This document shows positions 1-8,234 of a stretch of DNA of 64,000 bases, piece after piece. A program made the position numbers and the translations under genes. This DNA comes from Iamia sp. SCSIO 61187 (GTDB lineage: Bacteria; Actinomycetota; Acidimicrobiia; Acidimicrobiales; Iamiaceae): contig NZ_CP050948.1 in assembly GCF_019443745.1 (NCBI RefSeq), positions 3,910,001-3,974,000 on the forward strand, in the 5' to 3' direction. Under the pieces are notes generated by a model that had not been told where the DNA came from, ran no database searches, and saw only the letters and a list, made by a program, of their open reading frames with translations. Numbering within the stretch: position 1 is the stretch's first letter; each line of letters opens with the position of its first letter.

Positions 1-170
1 CGACGCCGCCTGAGCTTGCTGGGGGGCGGGCCGTGGCATCAGGGGTAGGGCAATTTCCCACAGGTGGCGCTCAGGGACGATCACGGATGCGCCCTCGGTC
101 GCTCCAGGCGACGATGGAGGACGACCCGGCCGGCCCCCCGCCCCGGGACGAGCAAAATCAGGAGGACACC

Positions 171-2609
171 GTGAGCACCATCGGTCACCAGGACCACCAC
201 CACCACGACTCGGGTCACGAGGCGCCGACAGCCTTGGACACCCAAGTGGTGCTGGAGGTCAAGGGCCTGCACTGGGCGACCGAGAAGGCTGCGATCGAGC
301 GCACCCTCGGCCGCTTCGCTGGGGTCCGCACCGTCGAGGCGAACCCCGTGGCCCAGACGGCCACGGTCTCCTACGACCCAGACGAGACGAGCATCGCCGA
401 CCTGCAGCGCGGGATCGAGGAGTGCGGCTACCACTGCGACGGCCAGTCCGTCCCCGCACACCTCTGCAACCCGATGGAGGAGCCGAGCACGGACGGGCGC
501 GCGGATGCCGCCGGCGGCGAGCCGGAGGCGCTGCCGTCACCGCACGACGCGATGGGCCACGGCGGGCATGGCGGGAGGTCGATGGCCGACATGGTCGCCG
601 ACATGCGCCGCCGGTTCCTGGTCGCCGCGATCTTCTCCCTGCCGATCCTGTTGTGGTCGCCCATCGGCCGCGACGTCATCGGCTTCGAGGCCGACGCGCC
701 TTTCGGGTTGCGCGACGACGTGTTCCAACTGCTGCTCAGCCTTCCCGTCGTCTTCTACTCGGCGTGGATCTTCTTCGACGGCGCCTTCCGGGCCCTGCGC
801 GCCCGCACCCTTGACATGATGGTTTTGGTCGCCGTGGCGGTCGGCGCCGGCTGGCTCTACTCGCTCGGCGTCACCCTCACCGGCGGCGGCGAGGTGTTCT
901 ACGAGGCCGCAACAGTGCTGTCGGCGTTCGTGCTCCTCGGCCATTGGTTCGAGATGCGAGCGCGCGGCGGAGCGAATGACGCGATTCGGGCACTGCTGGA
1001 TCTCGCCCCACCGATGGCGACGGTGATCCGCGACAGCGAGTCCGTCGAGGTGCCGACTGCCGAGGTGCAGGTCGGCGACCTGCTGCTCGTGCGGCCCGGC
1101 TCGAAGGTCGCCGTCGATGGCGTCGTCGAGGAGGGCGAGAGCGAGCTCGACGAGTCGATGGTCACCGGTGAGAGCCTCCCAGTGCACAAGTCGCCGGGTG
1201 GGATGGTCATCGGCGCGACCCTCAACACCACCGGGACGTTGCGGGTTCGGGCCACCAAGGTCGGCGCCGAGACGGCCCTCGCCCAGATCGTCAAGCTCGT
1301 CCAAGAGGCCCAGAACTCGAAGGCGCCGGGCCAGCGCCTCGCCGACCGGGCGGCGTTCTGGCTGGTGTTCGTCGCCCTCATCGGCGGCACCGGCACGTTC
1401 CTGTTCTGGAGCGTCGTCGCGGGCCGCCCGGTGAGCGAGGCGATGCTGTTCGCCATCACCGTCGTCGTCATCACGTGTCCCGACGCCCTCGGGCTCGCCA
1501 CCCCGACCGCGATCATGGTCGGCACCGGCCTCGGCGCCCGCAGGGGTGTGCTGTTCAAGAACGCCATGGCCCTGGAGGCCGCTGCGCACATCGACACGGT
1601 GGTCATGGACAAGACCGGCACCCTCACGAAGGGCGAGCCTGAGGTCACCGACGTCATCGCCGACGGCATCGACGGGGACCGGCTGCTCGCCCTGGTCGCG
1701 GCCGTCGAGCGCGAGTCCGAGCATCCCTTGGCCCAGGCCATCGTCACCGAGGCCGAGAGCCGCGGCGGCCCGACGCTGCGGGCCGAGGCCTTCGAGAGCG
1801 TGCCCGGCCACGGCGCTCTCGCCACCGTCGACGGCCAGCGGGTCGTCGTCGGCAATCGCCGCCTGATGGAGCGCGACGGGATCGACCTCGGCGAGCTCGC
1901 GGCCCGCCGCACCGAGCTGGCCGAGGGTGGCCGCACCGCAGTGATCGTAGCCGTGGACGGCCGCGCCGCAGGACTCGTCGGCATGGCCGACGCTGCCCGC
2001 CCCACCGCTGCCGCCGCGGTCGCCGAGCTGCGCCGTCTCGGCGCCGAGGTCGTCATGCTCACCGGCGACAACGAGGCCACCGCCCGGCGCATCGGGTCGC
2101 TGCTCGGGGTCACCACGGTGATCGCCGAGGTCCTTCCCGGTGACAAGGCATCCAAGGTCGCCGAGCTGCAAGCCCAAGGGCGGAAGGTGGCCATGGTCGG
2201 CGACGGCGTCAACGACGCCCCCGCGCTCGCCCAGGCCGACATCGGCGTCGCCATCGGTGCCGGCACCGACGTGGCCATCGAGACCGCCGACGTCGTGCTC
2301 ATGCGCAGCGACCCCCTCGACGTGCCCGTCGCCCTGCAGATCGGCCGGGGCACGGTCCGGAAGATGCGCCAGAACCTCGGCTGGGCCATCGGCTACAACG
2401 CCTTCGCCCTCCCCATCGCCGCGGGCGTGTTCGAACCCGCCTTCGGGATGGTGCTGCGCCCCGAGATCGCTGCGCTCTCCATGTCCGGATCGAGCCTCCT
2501 CGTCGCGGTGAACGCCATCATGCTCAAGCGCCTTCGGCTCCCGTCAGCGGCGCCAGAGCACCTCGAACCCGCCGAAATCGGCGTCCCCGAGCCGGCCCCC
2601 GTCGACTGA
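171..2609 (+). CDS. P1B-type heavy-metal (probably copper) ATPase with CPD motif
   Basis: Membrane pump of about 812 residues, probably exporting Cu(I) using ATP. I chose the GTG at 171 because AGGAGG sits five bases upstream (160-165); the frame is open back to GTG 33. A His-rich leader (HHHHDSGHE) precedes a heavy-metal-associated fold (about 26-85) in which the usual GMTCxxC is replaced by GLHWATE. A second His-rich stretch (GHGGHGG) lies near 130. The core shows TGES, DKTGT (phospho-acceptor Asp about 480), SEHPLAQA and GDGVNDAP. The membrane metal motif reads CPD (Cys about 436) where copper pumps have CPC. YN in TM7 and MSGSS in TM8 fit Cu(I) transporters. The stop codon at 11-13 may end an upstream gene that lies outside the window. 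Confidence 0.93.
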   Translation: MSTIGHQDHHHHDSGHEAPTALDTQVVLEVKGLHWATEKAAIERTLGRFAGVRTVEANPVAQTATVSYDPDETSIADLQRGIEECGYHCDGQSVPAHLCNPMEEPSTDGRADAAGGEPEALPSPHDAMGHGGHGGRSMADMVADMRRRFLVAAIFSLPILLWSPIGRDVIGFEADAPFGLRDDVFQLLLSLPVVFYSAWIFFDGAFRALRARTLDMMVLVAVAVGAGWLYSLGVTLTGGGEVFYEAATVLSAFVLLGHWFEMRARGGANDAIRALLDLAPPMATVIRDSESVEVPTAEVQVGDLLLVRPGSKVAVDGVVEEGESELDESMVTGESLPVHKSPGGMVIGATLNTTGTLRVRATKVGAETALAQIVKLVQEAQNSKAPGQRLADRAAFWLVFVALIGGTGTFLFWSVVAGRPVSEAMLFAITVVVITCPDALGLATPTAIMVGTGLGARRGVLFKNAMALEAAAHIDTVVMDKTGTLTKGEPEVTDVIADGIDGDRLLALVAAVERESEHPLAQAIVTEAESRGGPTLRAEAFESVPGHGALATVDGQRVVVGNRRLMERDGIDLGELAARRTELAEGGRTAVIVAVDGRAAGLVGMADAARPTAAAAVAELRRLGAEVVMLTGDNEATARRIGSLLGVTTVIAEVLPGDKASKVAELQAQGRKVAMVGDGVNDAPALAQADIGVAIGAGTDVAIETADVVLMRSDPLDVPVALQIGRGTVRKMRQNLGWAIGYNAFALPIAAGVFEPAFGMVLRPEIAALSMSGSSLLVAVNAIMLKRLRLPSAAPEHLEPAEIGVPEPAPVD

Positions 2610-2708
2610 CGCGACCCGGCTCGGCACCGCGGCTCCGTGGTCCGCCGCAACCGCGATGGGGGTTCTCAGCGGATGCGAGCGCCACCCCCTCCGACGGATG
2701 CTCACACC

Positions 2709-2996
2709 ATGACCTATCCCGCCGAGAACGAGCTCACCTTCGCGCAGCGCGGCCTGGCGTGGGGGCGTTGGACAGCGGCCATCACGACCACCGGCGCCGG
2801 CATCGTCGTCGTCGCCCTCGTAGCGCGGGTCGGCGCCGCCGCCGCCGTCGCAACGGCCGTGTTCGTCGTGGTTGCCGTCGGCGCAGCCGTATGGCGCGCC
2901 GCCGCCGAGGGTCGACGCTGGCGGCGAGCCCTCGGCCGCGCCCGCAGCGGAGGTGCTCGATCACCGCAGCGGGCGCGTAGGGGGCGGTCGGCATGA
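2709..2996 (+). CDS. Small two-helix membrane protein, DUF202-like
   Basis: A 95-residue protein starting MTYPAENELTFAQRGLAW, followed by two hydrophobic helices (about 20-40 and 45-65) and an Arg-rich cytoplasmic tail. The AENELTF...RGLAW beginning and the two-helix layout resemble DUF202 membrane proteins, but the match is weak. The stop overlaps the start of the GAPDH gene by four bases (ATGA), so the two are probably co-transcribed. The frame is open further upstream, but ATG 2709 best fits the family-like N-terminus. Function is unknown. Confidence 0.6.
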   Translation: MTYPAENELTFAQRGLAWGRWTAAITTTGAGIVVVALVARVGAAAAVATAVFVVVAVGAAVWRAAAEGRRWRRALGRARSGGARSPQRARRGRSA

Positions 2997-4024
2997 GGGC
3001 GACCCGTGTTGCGGTCAACGGCTACGGCGTGATCGGCAAGCGCGTCGCCGACGCCGTCGCCCTCCAGGACGACATGGAGCTCGTCGGGGTGGCTGACGTC
3101 GCCGTCGACTACCGGCTTAGCCTCGCCGCCGCGAGGAACCTCTCGCTGTTCGGCTCGACGGCGGACGCCACGGAAGCCATGACCCAGGCCGGGCTTGCCC
3201 CGGCCGGCACGCTGCACGACCTGCTCGGCCGGGCCGACATCGTGGTCGACGCCACACCGAAGCGGGTGGGCGCTACCAACAAGGCCCGCTACGACGCCCT
3301 GGGGGTGAAGGCGATCTTCCAGGGCGGCGAGCCCCACGATCTGACCGGCCTGTCATTCGTGGCCCAGGCCAACTACACCCAGGCGCTCGGGCACACCGCG
3401 GCGCGAGTGGTCTCGTGCAACACGACCGGTCTCGTGCGGATGCTCGGGGCGCTCGACAGCCGAGGCCTGCTCGAGTCGGCCCGGGCGGTGCTCCTGAGGC
3501 GCGCCACCGACCCGTGGGAGTCTCACACGAGCGGGATGATCAACACCCTGATGCCGGAACCGAAGGTTCCGTCCCACCAGGGACCCGACGCCTGCACCGT
3601 CCTGCCCGACCTCGACCTCGTCACGGTCGCTGCGGCCGGCCCGTTCAACCTGGCCCACGTGCACTTCGTGTTCGTGACCGCGCCCCGCCCGACCAGCCGC
3701 GACGAGGTCCTCGCCGCGCTCGGGGCCGCACCCCGCATCGCCCTGGTCGAGGCCGCAGCCGGGGTCGAGGCACCCAACGCGGTCATCGAGATCGCCCGCG
3801 ACCTGGGCCGGCCCCGCGCCGACGTCTGGGAGGTCGCCGTGTGGGCCGACACGATCGCCGTCGACGACCGTGAGGTGGTCCTGACCTACATGGTCCACAA
3901 CGAGTCGATCGTCGTCCCCGAGAACATCGACGCGGTTCGGGCCCTGTCCGGGACCGAGCCTGACCCAGCCACCTCCATCGCCGCGACAGACGCCAACCTC
4001 GGCATGCGGGCCACACTGCCCTGA
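2993..4024 (+). CDS. gap: Type II (archaeal-type) glyceraldehyde-3-phosphate dehydrogenase
   Basis: Cytoplasmic glycolytic enzyme of 343 residues oxidising glyceraldehyde 3-phosphate with NAD(P)+. The N-terminal Rossmann motif is VNGYGVIGKRVADAV, and the catalytic Cys lies in VVSCNTTGL at about residue 142. Conserved blocks typical of the archaeal family follow (VDATPKRVG, FQGGEPHDL, WESHTSGMINT, HVHFVFV). Ordinary bacterial GAPDH carries a different ASCTTN motif, so this is the archaeal class (EC 1.2.1.59-like). It sits between a membrane protein and a glycogen-binding protein, close to decayed sugar-phosphorylase genes, which suggests a sugar-utilisation cassette. Confidence 0.93.
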   Translation: MRATRVAVNGYGVIGKRVADAVALQDDMELVGVADVAVDYRLSLAAARNLSLFGSTADATEAMTQAGLAPAGTLHDLLGRADIVVDATPKRVGATNKARYDALGVKAIFQGGEPHDLTGLSFVAQANYTQALGHTAARVVSCNTTGLVRMLGALDSRGLLESARAVLLRRATDPWESHTSGMINTLMPEPKVPSHQGPDACTVLPDLDLVTVAAAGPFNLAHVHFVFVTAPRPTSRDEVLAALGAAPRIALVEAAAGVEAPNAVIEIARDLGRPRADVWEVAVWADTIAVDDREVVLTYMVHNESIVVPENIDAVRALSGTEPDPATSIAATDANLGMRATLP

Positions 4025-4037
4025 CACAAGAGGAACG

Positions 4038-4331
4038 ATGATGCGCAGGCAACACCTGAAGAACGGCACGTGGAAAGTCACCTTCGACCTGACCGCCGAA
4101 GCCGGCGTCAAGGACGTCCACCTTTGCGGTGAGTTCAGGGACTGGTCACCGACCGCCACGCCGATGACCCGGCGCGAGGACGGCACCTACCGGGTGACCG
4201 TCGCCCTGGAGCCGGGACGGAGCTACCGGTTCCGCTACCTGCTCGACGGGGACCGGTGGGAGAACGACTGGGCGGCCCACGACTACGTGCCGAACGAGCA
4301 CGGCGGCGACGACTCCGTCGTCGTCGCGTGA
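4038..4331 (+). CDS. CBM48 / AMPK-type glycogen-binding domain protein
   Basis: A 97-residue stand-alone early-set (CBM48) domain. Visible signatures are VHLCGEFRDWSP near residue 30, a charged turn EDGTYRVTVALEPG, and YRFRYLLDGDRWENDW near 60-75. These match the carbohydrate-binding modules that recruit enzymes or kinases to alpha-glucans. No catalytic domain is attached. AAGAGGAACG upstream is a plausible ribosome site. The stop overlaps the GTG start of the next gene by four bases. Confidence 0.85.
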   Translation: MMRRQHLKNGTWKVTFDLTAEAGVKDVHLCGEFRDWSPTATPMTRREDGTYRVTVALEPGRSYRFRYLLDGDRWENDWAAHDYVPNEHGGDDSVVVA

Positions 4332-5251
4332 CTCCGCTCGCCCCGTCACCAGTGCGCGACCGCCCGACCGCCGTCCCCACATCGCCGACCAGTCGGCCCC
4401 GTTCGGCTCGCATGCTGTGGGTTACTGCGGCATGGGGCGGCTGCTTCGTTGCCATCCATTGGGGGCTGCGGGACGCGCCGGTGCTGTGGTTCGCCGCGCT
4501 GCGGGCGCTCGTGGCCGGCGTCGCGCTCGTAGCGGTGGCCACCGTGCAGCGTCGGCCGCGACCAGCGGGCGGCCGCTCGTGGTGGCTCATCGGGCTGCTA
4601 GCGGTGACGAACGCCAGCATCGCGTTCGCGGCGATGTTCGCCGGCGTCGACGGCCTCGCTACGGGCACGGCTGCGGTCTTGGCCAACGCCCAACCGCTGC
4701 TGATCCTGCTCCCCGCGTGGTGGCTCTACGACGAGCGGGTCACCGCCCGCACGACCGTCGGGCTCGTGGTCGGCTTCGCCGGCCTGGGCGTGGTGGCTGT
4801 GCCCGGCGGCGGCGGATCCGGCGCCTGGCTGTCCATGCTGGCCGCCGTCGCGATCACCGCGGGGACCTTGCTGTCCCGGCGGCTCGCCGGCACCGATCTC
4901 GTCCAGGCCGCCGGCTGGCACTTCCTCATTGGTGGCGCCATCCTCGCCGCGGTGGCCGGCGCCGTCGAGGGCCTTCCCCGGATCGACTGGACGCCCCGCT
5001 TCGTCCTATCGCTCGCCTTCCTGGCGCTGGTCGGCACCGCGCTGGCCTTCTGGGCGTGGTTCACCGAGACCCTGCGCTGCCCGCTCGGTCAGCTGGCCGC
5101 GTGGACGTTCCTGACACCGGTGTTCGGCATCTTCTTCGGCGTGCTCCTGACGAGCGAGTACCCAGGCCGGTGGGCCGCCGCCGGGATGGTGCTGGTCCTC
5201 GCGTCGATGTGGACCGTCGTCCGATCACCGGCACCGGCGGCATCGACGTGA
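4328..5251 (+). CDS. EamA/DMT-family transporter
   Basis: Integral membrane protein of 307 residues with about ten hydrophobic helices arranged as two EamA repeats (roughly 30-160 and 170-300). Family-like stretches are TAAWGGCFVAIHWGL in TM1, ALRALVAGVALV in TM2 and FLTPVFGIFFGVLLTSEYP in TM9-10. DMT proteins usually export metabolites or amino acids; the substrate here is unknown. GTG 4328 overlaps the previous stop. The stop overlaps the GTG of the following hydrolase remnant. Confidence 0.88.
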   Translation: MTPLAPSPVRDRPTAVPTSPTSRPRSARMLWVTAAWGGCFVAIHWGLRDAPVLWFAALRALVAGVALVAVATVQRRPRPAGGRSWWLIGLLAVTNASIAFAAMFAGVDGLATGTAAVLANAQPLLILLPAWWLYDERVTARTTVGLVVGFAGLGVVAVPGGGGSGAWLSMLAAVAITAGTLLSRRLAGTDLVQAAGWHFLIGGAILAAVAGAVEGLPRIDWTPRFVLSLAFLALVGTALAFWAWFTETLRCPLGQLAAWTFLTPVFGIFFGVLLTSEYPGRWAAAGMVLVLASMWTVVRSPAPAAST

Positions 5252-5585
5252 GCCGCTACCGCTGGGCCGCGCCCGCCGGGAATCTACAGCTGGGCCCGCT
5301 CGCCGTCCGCACCATCGGCGAGGGCAACCCGGAGCCGTTCCTCCAGGGGCTCGGCGGGTGCAACCGCTACTGGGGCCCCGACTACGGCGCGCTCGCCCGG
5401 CACGACTGCCTGGTGGTGCCCGACCTGCTCGGCTTCGGCGCCTCCCTCAAGCCGTCGACGGGCTACACGGCCGACGCCCACGTCTCCCTCATGGCGGTCC
5501 CGGGAGCGGACCATGAGCTGCCCTCGCCCGGCCCGGGACCGTCCTCGACGAGCTCGGCGCCCTGCACTCGGCGGTGCCGACGTGA
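5248..5585 (+). pseudogene. Alpha/beta-hydrolase remnant (internal deletion and frameshift)
   Basis: From GTG 5248 the frame reads as the start of an alpha/beta-hydrolase (GEGNPEPFLQGLGG, then HDCLVVPDLLGFGAS). It jumps directly to a hydrolase C-terminus (VPGADHELP), so the nucleophile elbow and most of the fold are missing. A one-base loss near 5525 is needed to continue into LARPGTVLDELGALHSAVP and the stop at 5583-5585. Intact relatives are about 250-300 residues long. It opens a decayed run that continues into adk, HAD and GH65 remnants. Confidence 0.7.
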
Positions 5586-6162
5586 GGGTCATCCTCCTCG
5601 GCCCACCTGGCTCCGGGAAGGGCACGCAGGCTCGCTTGCTGGCCAGCCACCTCGGCGTCACCCATCTCTCGGTGGGCGCGGTCCTGCGCGCCGAGATCAG
5701 GGGGCAATCCCGGCTCGGCGCCCGGATAGCGGCGGCGGTCGCAGCCGTGGATCTCGTGCCCATGGCCGATGTGCTGGACGTGCTGGACGTGCCGCTGACC
5801 ATGGCGACACGGTCAGGCGGTGGGGTCCTCGACGGCGCGCCCCGGGCGGTCGACCAGGCCGCCGCGCTCGACGGCACGCTCGACGCGATGGACGCGCCCG
5901 CCGACCGCGTCGTCGTCCTCGAGGTCCCCGAAAACCCAGGTCCGGGCACGCCTCGCGCGCCGGGCTCGAGTGGAGCACCGGGTTTGACGACAGTGAGGAG
6001 GTCATCATCCACCGCCGCGCCGTCTGGGCCCGGGAAGGGCTGCCGGTGGCAGCCTGGTACGAGCGGCAGGAACGTCTGACGCGAGTCGACGGGACCGGCG
6101 ACGTCGCCATCGTGGCCCGCCGGGTCTCCGACGCGTCGACCGCTAGCGGGTTGGCAGGGTGA
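5582..6162 (+). pseudogene. adk: Adenylate-kinase-like protein, frameshifted
   Basis: GTG 5582 opens a nucleoside-monophosphate kinase with the P-loop GPPGSGKGTQ and the AMP-site motif THLSVGAVLRAEI. It continues to VVVLEVPE at about residue 120. The downstream region (STGFDDSEEVIIHRRAVW, the DD..E...R pattern of adenylate kinases) lies in another frame, so at least one frameshift occurs near 5940. It overlaps the hydrolase remnant by four bases. A second adk-like fragment sits near 48.4 kb. Confidence 0.75.
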
Positions 6163-6168
6163 GCTGAC

Positions 6169-6909
6169 GTGTTGGGCCTGCCCCCGCCGATCCGAGCCTG
6201 CCTCGTCGATCTCGACGGGGTGCTCACTCGGCTCGCCACCGTGCGCGCGCGCCTGGAAGGACATGTTCGACGCCTTCCTCGCCGGGCGCGCCGGGCAGAC
6301 CGGCGAGACGCTCGCCCCGCTCGACGCCGGCAGCGACTACGAGCGCTAGGTGGACGGCATGCCCTGCCTCGACGGCACCGGTCGTTCCTCGCCCCTCGCG
6401 GGATCACGCTCCCGGGCGGCGCACCCGAGGACCCGCCGGGAGCTCCCACGCTCCACGGCTGAGCAACCAGCAGAACGACCTCGTCCTGGGGCGGCTGGCC
6501 GAGGATGGCATCGAGGTGTTCGAGGGCTCGGTCCGCTAGGTGCGCGCGGTCCGCGCAGCCAGGCTGGCGATCGCGGTCGTCTCCTCCAGCGCCAAGACCG
6601 TCGACGCCCACGCCGCCGCTGGCATCACTGACCTGTTCGGCGTCCGCATCGACGGCGTGGTTGCCCGCGAGCGGAAGCTGCCCGGCAAGCCCGCGCCCGA
6701 CAGGTTCCTGGCGGCCGCCGCCGCGCTCGGCGTCGCGCCCACGGAGGCCGCCGTGTTCGAGGGCGCGCTGGCCGGGGTCGAGGCGGGCACGGCTGTCCGG
6801 TTCGGGTTCGTCGTCGGTGTCGACCGCAACGAACCGGGTCGACGAGCTGCGCGCCCGGGGCGCCGACGTCGTCGTGCGCGGCCTGGCCGAGCTCATGGAG
6901 GAACCGTGA
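6169..6909 (+). pseudogene. HAD-superfamily (beta-phosphoglucomutase-like) phosphatase, broken
   Basis: The N-terminus RACLVDLDGVLT is the HAD motif I that carries the nucleophile Asp. Later pieces include FLAPRGITLPGG, LAIAVVSSSA (motif II), KPAPDRFL and FEGALAGVEAG (motifs III-IV region), and ARGADVVVRGLAEL. They are spread over three frames and interrupted by in-frame TAG codons at 6347-6349 and 6537-6539. In relatives a Tyr often occupies both sites. HAD phosphatases of this type are usually paired with GH65 phosphorylases, and a GH65 remnant follows immediately. Confidence 0.78.
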
Positions 6910-7380
6910 CGGGCGAGGCGATCTTCGAGGTCGAGCCGTGGCGGGTCCGAGAGTCGAGCCTCGCGCTGGGGCACCTGCCGCACAGCGAGTCGGTGTTCGC
7001 CCTGTCGAACGGCCACATCGGGTGCGAGGCAACCTCGACGAGGGCGAGTCGCACTCCCTGCCCGGCACGCACTTGAACTCGGTCTACGAGCTGCGCCGCT
7101 TCCCTACGCCGAGGCCGGCGACGGCTACCCCGTCTCTATCGTCGGCGTCTGGAGCGCGTCGCCGCCGGGTTCGGTGGCATGCGGGCGTCACCGTCGCTCG
7201 GGTTCGCGCCGCGCCTGCCCACCGCCATCTCCCGGCTCGCGTTCCGCGTTTGCTACCGGGGCCGGCACCTGTCGATCACGGTGACCGCAGACTCGGCCAC
7301 CTACGATCTGCTCGACGGGCCGCCCCTCACGATGACGCACCACGGCGCGCTGGTCGAGCTCGGAGAGCGGAGCGTTGCCC
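6906..7380 (+). pseudogene. GH65 glycoside phosphorylase remnant (trehalose/maltose/kojibiose phosphorylase family)
   Basis: The start (FALSNGHIG, then NLDEGESHSLPGT in a shifted frame) matches the N-terminal domain of GH65 phosphorylases. About 300 bases later the C-terminal beta domain appears (FRVCYRGRHLSITV, YDLLDG, MTHHGALVEL). Intact enzymes are about 750-800 residues long, so the whole catalytic barrel has been deleted. GTG 6906 overlaps the HAD stop. The HAD plus GH65 order is the standard pair that turns alpha-glucoside phosphorolysis products into glucose 6-phosphate. Confidence 0.75.
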
Positions 7381-7449
7381 TTGCGATCCCGCCGATCGCA
7401 GCGACGCCGACGCCGACCCAGCCGCCCGGCCGGTCGCCGGCCAGGCGCG

Positions 7450-8124
7450 TCACGGCGCAACCCTTCCCTGCGCGCGCGCCAGGGCGGGACGGCAGGCCTG
7501 CATCGGGCCGCTGAAGTGGACGTAGACGAGCAGGCTCAAGACGGCGGCGAAGAAGCACCACACCGACACGAACGTCTTGACCGACACCTGGTACGCGGCG
7601 ACGGCGAGCACGAACGCGAGCACACCGAACACGTTGACGCACCGGTGGCTGGAGAACAGGCCGCTGACGCAAGTGGCGAGGAAGTAGACGACCAGCACGG
7701 CCCCGATGAAGAAGTGAGGCGAGTCGTAGAAGATGCTCCGGCCCTCGACGCGTGCAATGACCGGGTAACGGAGGATGAAGTACAGGAGGTAGAGCCCGAC
7801 ACCGAGGCCGAGCACCTGGAAGACGGCGACGGAGGCCCTTCGCCGCCGGTCGTGCTCGACCAGCAAGATGGCGAAGGGTACGAAGATGGGCCACCACACG
7901 TGGGAGAACATCGAGAAGATGTAGGTCGCCGATGTTCTCACCGCGGGCAGGTCGTTGCGGAAGCTCAGCCAGAGGAAGCCTTCCGAGAACTGCTGCACAC
8001 CGAACAGCAGCGGAACCAGCGCAAGCGGCAGCTCGACCTTGCCCTGCGACTTGCGCAGCGTCAGGCCTCCCACCGCGCCGAGCGCAGTCCCGGCGGTGAA
8101 GCTCGCAGTTGCAGAGAAGCACAT
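7450..8124 (-). CDS. DUF6629-like multi-pass membrane protein
   Basis: A 224-residue protein beginning MCFSATASFTAG, the recognisable N-terminus of a family of seven-helix membrane proteins of unknown function (DUF6629). It has about seven hydrophobic helices, including FGVQQFSEGFLWL and YIFSMFSHVWWPIFVPFAILL. I chose ATG 8124 because of this conserved start; the frame extends 19 codons further upstream. It is convergent with the GH65 remnant. Its role is unknown. Confidence 0.82.
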   Translation of the reverse strand: MCFSATASFTAGTALGAVGGLTLRKSQGKVELPLALVPLLFGVQQFSEGFLWLSFRNDLPAVRTSATYIFSMFSHVWWPIFVPFAILLVEHDRRRRASVAVFQVLGLGVGLYLLYFILRYPVIARVEGRSIFYDSPHFFIGAVLVVYFLATCVSGLFSSHRCVNVFGVLAFVLAVAAYQVSVKTFVSVWCFFAAVLSLLVYVHFSGPMQACRPALARAQGRVAP

Positions 8125-8234
8125 GGCGACGTTCCGAGGTGGTGGGCGGGTGGGTTCTGATGGCTGGATCGAGTGCCACATCGATGCGCGTCACTAGGGC
8201 CGCGCGGTCGCCCACCTGGCGGGCGACGGCGACC

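Noticed and set aside
1-32. Tail of an upstream gene ending at the TGA at 11-13
   Set aside because: Only three or four codons are inside the window, too little to support a call.
537-2177. Long minus-strand frame (546 codons) opposite the P-type ATPase
   Set aside because: His/Asp/Gly-rich translation without domains; it is an antisense shadow of a gene with all P1B motifs.
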